Origin: Chloroflexota bacterium
GTDB taxonomy: Bacteria; Chloroflexota; Anaerolineae; B4-G1
Direction: 5' to 3'
Assembly: GCA_030596915.1 (NCBI GenBank)
Contig: JAUVSX010000270.1
Location: forward strand, 1-5,215
Length of the DNA stretch: 5,215 bases
Part shown: positions 1 to 5,107 of the stretch, in pieces
Layout: every line of letters starts with the position of its first letter
Numbering within the stretch: position 1 is the stretch's first letter
The notes under the pieces: model-generated
Told to the model about the DNA's origin: nothing
The model's input: the letters and a program-made list of their open reading frames with translations, nothing else
Databases searched by the model: none
Translations under genes and position numbers: made by a program

Positions 1-538
1 AGTCCTGTGCCGCATCGTGCCGGCTCGAGGGACGTGGCTCCATACCATCCGTGGGTGGAATCTCATCCCGCACAGCAGCCGGAGGCAGGGTCTGCAGAAA
101 CTCGTCCGCGTCACGGCGAGCCAACAGCGCGCTCGTGCGGCTGTCGTACTTGCCTATCGTGTAGGTGCGGTCCTCCAGGAGCAACCGTAGATACCATGTG
201 TCCGAGGCCCGCTCGCGGTCGTCGCCGGCGATCCGTTGCAGATCGAGCCCGGTGATTTCGGATCCGGAGTACTGCCGCTGGCGCACGCGCAGGCCGAGAA
301 CGGAGTTTGTGACGCGTATGAGCGCCGCGGGGCTAATCAGTGCGATGTGCAGCCGGAGCGCGAACAGTGCCAGACCCGCCAAGATGAGCGGGATGGCGAA
401 CACCAACAGCCATTCATCGCCCCGTATCGCCGCGATAGGCAGCAAGACGATGCCTCCGACGCCCAACAACACCCATCCGACCATCCTGGCCCAGATCGGT
501 GTCGCCGCGTAGATGACGGTCTCGGTCTCTTCAGCCAT
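1..538 (-). CDS. Two-helix membrane protein of unknown function, 3' end outside window
   Basis: The complement strand is open from an ATG at 538-536 to the window edge without a stop, giving 179 residues that begin MAEETETVIY. Two hydrophobic segments at about residues 18-38 and 43-67 are separated by a short charged turn (RGDE), forming a hairpin anchor with no obvious signal peptide. The soluble part after residue 70 alternates short beta-like stretches with charged turns (RVTNSVLGLRVRQRQY, WYLRLLLED, RTYTIGKYDS). This resembles the small bacterial membrane proteins with a PH-like domain after two helices, but that is an impression of shape and not a family identification. From about residue 150 the chain turns Pro-rich and probably disordered. 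An in-frame ATG at 580-578 would add 14 residues, but it overlaps a good -10 box, so 538 is preferred. The gene diverges from the aminotransferase and no functional link to it is evident. Confidence 0.72.
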   Translation of the reverse strand, partial: MAEETETVIYAATPIWARMVGWVLLGVGGIVLLPIAAIRGDEWLLVFAIPLILAGLALFALRLHIALISPAALIRVTNSVLGLRVRQRQYSGSEITGLDLQRIAGDDRERASDTWYLRLLLEDRTYTIGKYDSRTSALLARRDADEFLQTLPPAAVRDEIPPTDGMEPRPSSRHDAAQD

Positions 539-578
539 TTCCAGTGCGATAGCCTGAGTTCGATAGCAGACGGGCTGC

Positions 579-607
579 ATTGTACCCCACCGCGAACGCA
601 GCGCAAT
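579..607 (-). promoter_or_regulatory. Candidate promoter of the leftward membrane-protein gene
   Basis: On the minus strand, GGTACAAT (586 down to 579) contains the -10-like hexamer TACAAT at 584-579. A weak -35-like TTGCGC lies at 606-601 with a 16-nt spacer, and only its TTG matches the consensus well. Transcription would begin near 572 and leave a leader of about 34 nt before the ATG at 538. The -35 match is poor and it overlaps the end of the inverted repeat, so this is a sequence-based guess. Confidence 0.35.
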
Positions 608-705
608 CGCCCAACGCAAAGACGCGATGAGGGCAAGGGCGCCGAGCCAGTAGTGGCTAGCCTCCGTGCCATTGCGCGCCTCTGCGCCTCCGCGTTGAGC
701 CATTG
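604..705. repeat. Imperfect long inverted repeat (arms 604-625 and 684-705)
   Basis: The reverse complement of 604-625 matches 684-705 at 17 of 22 positions. Both arms share the core GCGTTG followed two bases on by ATTG, and four of the five differences are transitions. The 58-base interval has its own small stem (AGCCA 645-649 with TGGCT 654-658). Both arms contain the CTNNGCG style of short degenerate motif that recurs in intergenic DNA of several environmental phyla. It may be a decayed palindromic interspersed element, or a transcribed hairpin between the two promoters. Confidence 0.5.
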
Positions 706-728
706 GCTATCGCGCTCATCATGTTTCC

Positions 729-736
729 GGTACAAT
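729..736 (+). promoter_or_regulatory. Candidate -10 element for the aminotransferase gene
   Basis: GGTACAAT places a -10-like TACAAT at 731-736, the same octamer seen facing the other way at 586-579. No convincing -35 lies 16-18 bases upstream (TATCGC at 708-713 is poor). A start near 743 would give a leader of about 65 nt, containing the small 749-762 hairpin, before the ATG at 808. Confidence 0.3.
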
Positions 737-807
737 CGGCTGGCCTGCCGGCACGAATGCCGAGACTACAGGCGCGAGAGCGATAGAGACTGGCGGAGGT
801 CTAGGCA

Positions 808-2112
808 ATGATTGAGACACCCTCCTTTGATGAACTCCTATCCCGACTGGACCAACTGCTGGCGCCTTGCCTGGCGCAGGACTGGCCGAACCTGCCGACT
901 GAGCGGGTTGAGGGCGTCTACATATACGGACGCGATGGGCGGCGCTACCTTGACTTCCTGTCCGGCTTCGGCGCCTGCAATGCGGGGCACAACCACCCGC
1001 GCGTCGTCGCGGCAGCTCGCGAGCAGATGGCGCGCATGGTACACGCGCCTGTGGGCGTGCTGGCTCACGAACCGCTTCTGCGACTGGCCTGGGAGCTGGG
1101 CCAGATCACCCCGGGCGCCGCTGACATGTTCTTCTTCGGGAGTAGCGGCGCCGAAGCAGTGGAGGGCGCGATCAAGCTGGCACGCTACGTGACGGGTCGG
1201 CCGGCCATCATCGGCTTCCTGGGCAGTTTCCACGGGCGCACGATGGGGGTCGCGTCGCTAACCACGTCGAAGGTGACGTATCGCGATGGCCACGGGCCTT
1301 TCGTCCCCGACGTGCACTTCGCCCGCTTTCCCTACCCTTACCGCTCCTCCGCCCCGGACGCGGAGGCCTGTGCCGAGGAGGCGCTGGAGGACATTGAGCG
1401 GCTGTTCGAGCACGTCGTCGCTCCGCGGGACGTCGCCGCCATCATTCTGGAGCCGATCCAGGGCGAGGGTGGGTACGTGATCCCGCCGCGCAGTTGGCTC
1501 CGCGCGCTGCGCGCGATCTGCGACGAGCACGGCATCTTGCTGGTCTTTGACGAAGTGCAGACTGGTTTTGGCCGCACCGGCGAGTGGTTCGCGGCGCAGG
1601 CGCTGGGTGTGGAGCCCGATGTGGTCTGCCTGGCGAAAGGCATCGCAAACGGCTTCCCGCTGGGGGCGACGGCGGCGCGGCAGGAGCTGATGAGTCAGTG
1701 GGGCGCGGCCTCCCACGGCACAACCTACGGCGGCAACCCCATCGCATGCGCAGCCAGCCTGGCCACGCTCCAGGTGATCCGCGAGGAGAACCTGATGGAG
1801 AACGCCAAGGTGCAGGGCGCCTACATGCTTGAGGTGCTGGAGGAGCTGCAGGCCGAGACACGCATCATCGGCGACGTCCGGGGCATCGGGCTGATGATTG
1901 CCGCCGAGGTCGTGAGGCCCGGCACGAAGGAGCCGAACACCGAGGCTGTGCAGCGGATCAAAGAGCGGGCGCTGGAAGGGGGCATGCTATTCTACCCCTG
2001 CGGGCACTGGTCTCAGACCATCCGCCTGATCCCGCCGCTGACGATTGACCGCGCCCAGGTCGATGAGGGGATGGATATCCTGCGGCGGGCCGTCCTGGCG
2101 GAGGCGACGTAA
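808..2112 (+). CDS. Class III (fold type I) PLP-dependent aminotransferase, possibly an amino-acid epimerase
   Basis: The 434-residue length is normal for the acetylornithine/4-aminobutyrate aminotransferase family. The fold type I landmarks are present in order: GSSGAEA (111-117) for phosphate binding, FHGRT (141-145) around the cofactor ring, EPIQGEGG (215-222), FDEVQTGFGRTG (247-258) with Asp248 for the pyridine nitrogen, Lys277 in LAKGIANGFPLGA as the Schiff-base lysine, GTTYGGNP (304-311), and RLIPPL with Arg406 near the C-terminus. Nothing is missing, so it should be active in the cytoplasm. GGAGGT at 795-800, 7 nt before the ATG, supports the start. The family moves amino groups from amines or amino acids to 2-oxo acids. 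Some close relatives (lactobacillary isoleucine 2-epimerase, archaeal broad-specificity racemases) epimerise instead, and the downstream racemase and D-aminoacylase make that a real alternative. The substrate cannot be read from sequence alone. Confidence 0.93.
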   Translation: MIETPSFDELLSRLDQLLAPCLAQDWPNLPTERVEGVYIYGRDGRRYLDFLSGFGACNAGHNHPRVVAAAREQMARMVHAPVGVLAHEPLLRLAWELGQITPGAADMFFFGSSGAEAVEGAIKLARYVTGRPAIIGFLGSFHGRTMGVASLTTSKVTYRDGHGPFVPDVHFARFPYPYRSSAPDAEACAEEALEDIERLFEHVVAPRDVAAIILEPIQGEGGYVIPPRSWLRALRAICDEHGILLVFDEVQTGFGRTGEWFAAQALGVEPDVVCLAKGIANGFPLGATAARQELMSQWGAASHGTTYGGNPIACAASLATLQVIREENLMENAKVQGAYMLEVLEELQAETRIIGDVRGIGLMIAAEVVRPGTKEPNTEAVQRIKERALEGGMLFYPCGHWSQTIRLIPPLTIDRAQVDEGMDILRRAVLAEAT

Positions 2113-2157
2113 GCGAATGAGCGAATGAACGAATCAGCGAATCAGCGAATGAGCGAA
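2113..2157. repeat. 8-bp tandem repeat, GCGAATGA type
   Basis: Beginning directly after the TAA stop of the aminotransferase, the sequence reads GCGAATGA twice, then ACGAATCA, GCGAATCA, GCGAATGA and a broken sixth copy GCGAA. Units differ only at the first and seventh bases. A period of 8 does not preserve reading frame, so this is not a coding repeat. It could vary in copy number by slippage. Confidence 0.85.
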
Positions 2158-2162
2158 AGCAC

Positions 2163-2262
2163 AGGACTGGCAGTCCTTCGGCGGCGCTTTGCGAAGCGTT
2201 GGAGGCAGCTCATGACCAGGGGCGCCGCAGCCTGCTGATCCTGAACGAGGACTGCCAGTCCT
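2163..2262. repeat. Structured element bounded by inverted copies of a 15-nt palindrome
   Basis: AGGACTGGCAGTCCT at 2163-2177 and AGGACTGCCAGTCCT at 2248-2262 are exact reverse complements, and each is itself a palindrome apart from its centre base. Inside, GCGGCGC (2181-2187) pairs with GCGCCGC (2222-2228), and CGCTT (2185-2189) can pair locally with AAGCG (2194-2198) around a TGCG loop. The unit is about 100 bases, has no coding potential and lies between the two 8-bp arrays. The architecture fits a small non-autonomous palindromic element (REP/BIME- or MITE-like) or a folded RNA. No target-site duplication is evident. Confidence 0.6.
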
Positions 2263-2263
2263 A

Positions 2264-2282
2264 TTGGCCAGCGGACGGCCAA
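2264..2282. repeat. Perfect 6-bp hairpin TTGGCC/GGCCAA
   Basis: TTGGCC (2264-2269) and GGCCAA (2277-2282) form a perfect stem around the 7-base loop AGCGGAC, one base after the right-hand 15-nt palindrome. No T-run follows, so it is not a typical intrinsic terminator. It may be part of the same structured element. Confidence 0.4.
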
Positions 2283-2311
2283 CGTCGCTTGCGGCGCACG
2301 CAACCTGGTCA

Positions 2312-2359
2312 CCCAATCACCCAATCACCCAATAACCCAATCACCCAGTCACCCAATAA
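2312..2359. repeat. 8-bp tandem repeat, CCCAATCA type
   Basis: Six consecutive 8-base units read CCCAATCA, CCCAATCA, CCCAATAA, CCCAATCA, CCCAGTCA, CCCAATAA. More decayed units may lie on the left (CCTGGTCA, 2304-2311) and right (CCGAGTTG, 2360-2367). The period equals that of the 2113-2157 array, but the unit differs. The array ends about 20 bases before the ribosome binding site of the deacylase, so a change in copy number would alter its leader. Confidence 0.88.
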
Positions 2360-2393
2360 CCGAGTTGCCCATTCTCTTGCGGAGGTCTGACTT

Positions 2394-3554
2394 ATGCTCG
2401 ACATACTGATCAAAGGCGGCACTGTTATCGACGGCACGGGCGGGGCGCCCCTTGAGGCCGATGTGGGCGTCGCGGACGGGCGGATTGCCATCGTCGTGGC
2501 TGACGTAGCGCAGGAGGCAGCCCGGACGATTGATGCGCAGGGCCTCCACCTGGCTCCCGGCTTCATTGACCCCCATTCGCATTCCGACCTGACGCTGCTC
2601 GTTGACCCCCGGGCACAGAGCAAGATTCGCCAGGGCGTGACGACGGAGGTCATCGGCAACTGCGGGTTCTCCCCAGCACCGCTGCTGGGCGCGGCTGTGG
2701 ATGAGGTGCGCGCCCGGACCGACCTACTCGGCCTGGAGATGACCTGGGCGGACTTCGGCGGATACGTCGACCGCCTGCGCAGCCCGGGCGCCGCCGTCAA
2801 CGTTGTGCCGCTGGTTGGGCACAACACGGTGCGCGGCGCGGTGCTGGGGTATTGTGACGTACAGCCCGATCCCGCTCAGATGACCGCGATGCAAGACCTC
2901 GTCGGGGAGGCGATGGCGCAAGGGGCGCGCGGTTTGTCCACCGGCCTCTTCTACCCGCCCGGCCACTACGCTCGCACGGACGAGGTCGTAGAACTCGCGC
3001 GCGTCGCGGCGCGCTACGGCGGCGCCTATTTCAGCCACATCCGCAGCGAGAGCGATAGGGGGCTCGCGGCCGTGGCGGAGGCCATTGAGATCGGCCAGAA
3101 GGCTGAGATCGGTGTGCAGATTGCGCATTTGAAGCTGGCCGGGTACCGGAATTGGTCCAAGATCGATGGGCTTGTCGCGATGCTCGATGATACCGTTCGC
3201 ACAGGCGTGCGCGTGGGCGCGGACCAGTATCCCTACCACGCCAGCAGTTGCTGGCTGGCGGCGATGCTGCCCTATTGGGCCCAGGGCGGGGGCGCCAAGG
3301 CGATTGCAGAGAGGCTGCGTGACCCTGGCGTGCGCGCTCAGCTCCGCCTGGATTGGAAGGAGAACCGCGCGGAGTGGGAGAACCGCAGGGGCGTGCGCGC
3401 GTGGAGCGAGGTCGTCATCAGTGAGTTTGATGCTCGTCCCGAGGTGCTGGGTCGTTCGATCGCCGAGATATCCGAGGCGGAGGGGAAGGACCCTCTCGAT
3501 GCGGCCTTCGACCTGATCGCCGCCAGTGCGGGGCAGGTGGGGGCCGTCTGGTAG
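2394..3554 (+). CDS. D-aminoacylase, N-terminal 386-residue part
   Basis: The ATG follows GGAGGT (2381-2386) by 7 nt, and the N-terminus LDILIKGGTVIDGTGG is the standard beta-sandwich opening of this amidohydrolase group. Visible active-site elements are the HSH metal motif (His61, His63) in GFIDPHSHSD, the bridging Cys90 in EVIGNCGFSPAP, His215 in YFSHIRSES, and His245 with Lys247 in IAHLKLAG. DQYPY (278-282) is also typical. These correspond to the Cys/His/His zinc site known from the Alcaligenes enzyme. The TIM barrel is nearly complete, but the frame stops at TAG just before the last strand, which would supply the catalytic Asp. Translated alone, it should be inactive and probably misfolded. 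Confidence 0.85.
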   Translation: MLDILIKGGTVIDGTGGAPLEADVGVADGRIAIVVADVAQEAARTIDAQGLHLAPGFIDPHSHSDLTLLVDPRAQSKIRQGVTTEVIGNCGFSPAPLLGAAVDEVRARTDLLGLEMTWADFGGYVDRLRSPGAAVNVVPLVGHNTVRGAVLGYCDVQPDPAQMTAMQDLVGEAMAQGARGLSTGLFYPPGHYARTDEVVELARVAARYGGAYFSHIRSESDRGLAAVAEAIEIGQKAEIGVQIAHLKLAGYRNWSKIDGLVAMLDDTVRTGVRVGADQYPYHASSCWLAAMLPYWAQGGGAKAIAERLRDPGVRAQLRLDWKENRAEWENRRGVRAWSEVVISEFDARPEVLGRSIAEISEAEGKDPLDAAFDLIAASAGQVGAVW

Positions 3555-3977
3555 GGTCAGGCGGAGGAGGTTGGGCGCACCCGGACGCGCCACCCCATCG
3601 TCGTCGGGGGCAGCGACGGCTATGCGTTGAGACCCGAGGGCGTGCTAGGCAAGCGGAAGTGCCATCCTCGCAGTTACGGCACCTTCCCCCGCGTGCTGGG
3701 CAAGTACGTGCGCGAGGAGGGCGTGCTCACGCTCGAGGAGGCGGTGCGGAAGATGTCGGGGCTCCCTGCTGAGCGGTTTGGCCTGGCAGACCGAGGCGTG
3801 ATCCGCGAGGGGGCCTGGGCCGATCTGGTGCTGTTCGATGCTAACACGGTCATCGACCGGGCGACGTTCGGCGACCCGCATCAGTATCCCGCTGGCATCC
3901 CCTACGTGATCGTGAATGGACAGGTGGTGATCGACGGAGGCGAGCATACCGGCGCTCTACCGGGGCGCGTGCTCTAG
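3555..3977 (+). pseudogene. D-aminoacylase, C-terminal remnant after the amber codon
   Basis: In the same frame as the N-terminal part, this stretch carries GSDG with the expected catalytic Asp408 (codon 3615-3617), the highly conserved HPRSYGTFPRVLG, a PAERFGLADRG helix, and the beta-sandwich closure ADLVLFDANTV to HTGALPGRVL. There is no ATG, GTG or TTG codon between the TAG and Asp408. The first possible restart is TTG at 3627, beyond the Asp and without a well-spaced ribosome binding site, so a separately made fragment would lack the catalytic residue. Residues 393-398 (VGRTRT), Gly405 and the Arg and Cys in LGKRKCHP differ from what the family normally shows there, whereas sequence further on looks well kept. 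Confidence 0.75.
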
Positions 3978-3983
3978 GCCGCT

Positions 3984-3990
3984 GGGGAGG
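3984..3990 (+). promoter_or_regulatory. Ribosome binding site fixing the GTG start of the racemase gene
   Basis: GGGGAGG lies 8 nt before the GTG at 3999, inside the 21-base gap after the deacylase stop. It supports GTG as the true start and independent initiation. This matters because the racemase happens to be in the same frame as the deacylase, with no other stop in the seven codons between. Confidence 0.75.
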
Positions 3991-3998
3991 AAACGCGA

Positions 3999-5069
3999 GT
4001 GAGGATCGAGGTTAACTGCGACTACATCCGGCGCAACGCGGCGGCACTCGTCGAACTCTGTGGCGGGTACGGCATCGAGGTCGTGGGCGTGACGAAGGCC
4101 TGCTGCGGTCATCCCGAGGTGGGGAGAGCGATGCTCGCTGGCGGCGTGCGCGTGCTTGGCGAATCGCGCCTCGCTCACGTGCGCCGGCTGCGCAGCGGTG
4201 GGATCGATGCGGATGTGATGCTTCTGCGCATGCCGGCGTTGAGTGAGGTTGCCGAGGTCGTCGCCCTCACGCAAGTGAGCCTGAACTCCGAGGTCGAGAC
4301 GGTGCGGGCGCTGTCACGCGCGGCGCAGGCGCGCGGCCTGACTCACCAGGTGATCCTGATGGTCGAGACGGGCGACCGCCGCGAGGGTGTGATGCCTGAG
4401 GACGCGGTCGAGGCGGCGCGACAGATGCAGGGCTTGCCGGGTATCGACCTTGCTGGGGTTGGGACAAACGTGGCCTGCATCGGCGGCGTGTTGCCAACGC
4501 GGGAGAACGTACAGCAGCTCGTCGACGTGGCGGAATCGATCGAGCGTGTCCTTACCATCCGGCTCCGGGTTGTGTCGGGCGGGCATACCTCGAATCTCGA
4601 TGTTCTGCTGCGCGGCGAGATGCCCGCGCGAGTGAACCAGTTGCGTGTCGGCGAGGCGATCCTGCAAGGGGTGAACAGCACAACCTACAACGCGCTGCCC
4701 CTGCCGCACCAGGACACCTTCAACGTCGTCGCGGAGGTGATCGAGATTCAGACGAAGCCTTCGCTGCCCGAGGGCACGATCGCGACCGACGCCTTCGGGC
4801 GGGTGCCGCATTGGGAGGACCTGGGCCCGCGCCGTCGAGCGATCCTGGCGGTAGGTGAGCAGGATATGTACATCGCCGGGCTGCGGCCCCGGCGGTCGGG
4901 TGTGACAATCGTCGGGGCAAGCGCGGATCACCTGGTGGTCGATGTGACCGAGGCCGACCCGCCGGTGCGCCTGGGTGAGGAGCTGGCGTTCGACCCGATC
5001 TACGCCGCGTTCGCGACGGCAATGGCGAGGTGCGGCGCGGAGAAGGTGATGGTGGGCGCGCGGACGTAG
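3999..5069 (+). CDS. Alanine/ornithine racemase family PLP-dependent amino-acid racemase
   Basis: The 356-residue protein has an alanine-racemase-type N-terminal barrel and matches the ornithine racemase-like group in layout. It shows Lys33 in VVGVTKACCG as the Schiff-base lysine, VLGESR (52-57), ETGDRREGV (123-131), GTNVACIGGVLPTREN (155-170), SGGHTSN (193-199) for phosphate binding, LRVGEAILQG (215-224), KPSLPEGT (253-260) and a C-terminal barrel-closing region with AILAVGEQDM and GASADHLVVDVTEAD. Members of this group racemise basic or other amino acids between D and L forms in the cytoplasm; the Clostridium sticklandii enzyme acts on ornithine. The substrate here is not readable. Close spacing to the deacylase implies co-transcription, so the pair could turn released D-amino acids into L-amino acids for the upstream class III enzyme. 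The gene itself shows no damage. Confidence 0.88.
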   Translation: MRIEVNCDYIRRNAAALVELCGGYGIEVVGVTKACCGHPEVGRAMLAGGVRVLGESRLAHVRRLRSGGIDADVMLLRMPALSEVAEVVALTQVSLNSEVETVRALSRAAQARGLTHQVILMVETGDRREGVMPEDAVEAARQMQGLPGIDLAGVGTNVACIGGVLPTRENVQQLVDVAESIERVLTIRLRVVSGGHTSNLDVLLRGEMPARVNQLRVGEAILQGVNSTTYNALPLPHQDTFNVVAEVIEIQTKPSLPEGTIATDAFGRVPHWEDLGPRRRAILAVGEQDMYIAGLRPRRSGVTIVGASADHLVVDVTEADPPVRLGEELAFDPIYAAFATAMARCGAEKVMVGART

Positions 5070-5071
5070 GC

Positions 5072-5089
5072 GCGGACCCACGTGTCCGC
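5072..5089. repeat. REP-like palindrome or weak terminator hairpin
   Basis: GCGGAC (5072-5077) and GTCCGC (5084-5089) form a perfect GC-rich 6-bp stem around CCACGT. It begins 2 nt after the racemase stop and ends 18 nt before the RAYT-like frame. It lacks a following T-run, which argues against a standard intrinsic terminator. Its position beside a REP-associated transposase makes a REP-type palindrome the more interesting reading. Confidence 0.5.
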
Positions 5090-5107
5090 CCCCTGGGAGA
5101 CACGACA

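Larger units (their letters stand above)
539..807. other. Divergent intergenic region
   Basis: These 269 bases separate two outward-facing genes. They hold a leftward -10 candidate (579-584), a rightward one (731-736), an imperfect inverted repeat between them (604-705), and a small 5-bp stem (749-753 with 758-762, loop CGAA) in the predicted leader of the aminotransferase gene. Open frames crossing this stretch have compositions and Arg/Ser/Cys-rich translations typical of shadow frames, so I see no gene here. Confidence 0.6.
2113..2393. other. Repeat-rich spacer between aminotransferase and deacylase genes
   Basis: This 281-base gap carries an 8-bp tandem array at each end and a structured element bounded by a palindrome pair in the middle, then the GGAGGT ribosome binding site (2381-2386) of the deacylase. 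Open frames through it translate the repeats themselves and show no protein character. I see no clear promoter or T-tailed terminator, so whether the upstream gene is co-transcribed with the two downstream genes is open. Confidence 0.65.
2394..3977 (+). pseudogene. N-acyl-D-amino-acid deacylase (D-aminoacylase), interrupted by in-frame TAG
   Basis: One continuous frame of 527 codons, the usual size of bacterial D-aminoacylases, is broken only by a TAG at codon 387 (3552-3554). Homology-like sequence resumes in the same frame with no net insertion or deletion and runs to the canonical family ending HTGALPGRVL. Intact enzymes are zinc amidohydrolases that cut N-acyl-D-amino acids into a carboxylate and a free D-amino acid. 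The metal ligands and catalytic Asp are split by the stop (see the two fragments). The frame also has a patch of off-consensus residues after the stop, which points to loss of function, although a sequencing error or suppression of the amber codon is not excluded. Its place directly before a racemase gene, 21 bases away, supports a joint role in D-amino-acid use. Confidence 0.82.

Noticed and set aside
538..580. Upstream ATG at 580 as start of the membrane protein
   Set aside because: It overlaps the candidate -10 box, and the added 14 residues look unlike the rest of the protein, although a GGTGGGG lies nearby.
236..811. 191-residue forward frame across the left region
   Set aside because: It overlaps the better-supported minus-strand membrane protein and the intergenic repeat, and its Gln/Arg/Asp/Cys-rich translation has no protein character.
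2113..2359. CRISPR array
   Set aside because: Units are 8 bases, contiguous and without spacers, so these are simple tandem repeats.
2199..2390. 63-residue frame through the spacer between aminotransferase and deacylase genes
   Set aside because: It translates the palindrome core and the 8-bp array (SPNNPITQSPNN) and ends in the next gene's ribosome binding site.
3552..3554. Pyrrolysine or reassigned TAG as the main explanation
   Set aside because: TAG also ends the deacylase at its canonical C-terminus and ends the racemase, and the codons after the internal TAG look degraded; kept only as an option under findings.
2724..3593. 289-residue antisense frame over the deacylase gene
   Set aside because: It lies opposite a strongly conserved coding frame, has Arg/His/Ala-rich composition without motifs, and is a usual product of high GC content.
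5072..5089. Rho-independent terminator for the racemase gene
   Set aside because: The stem is GC-rich, but no T-run follows on either strand, so it was kept as a palindrome of uncertain role.
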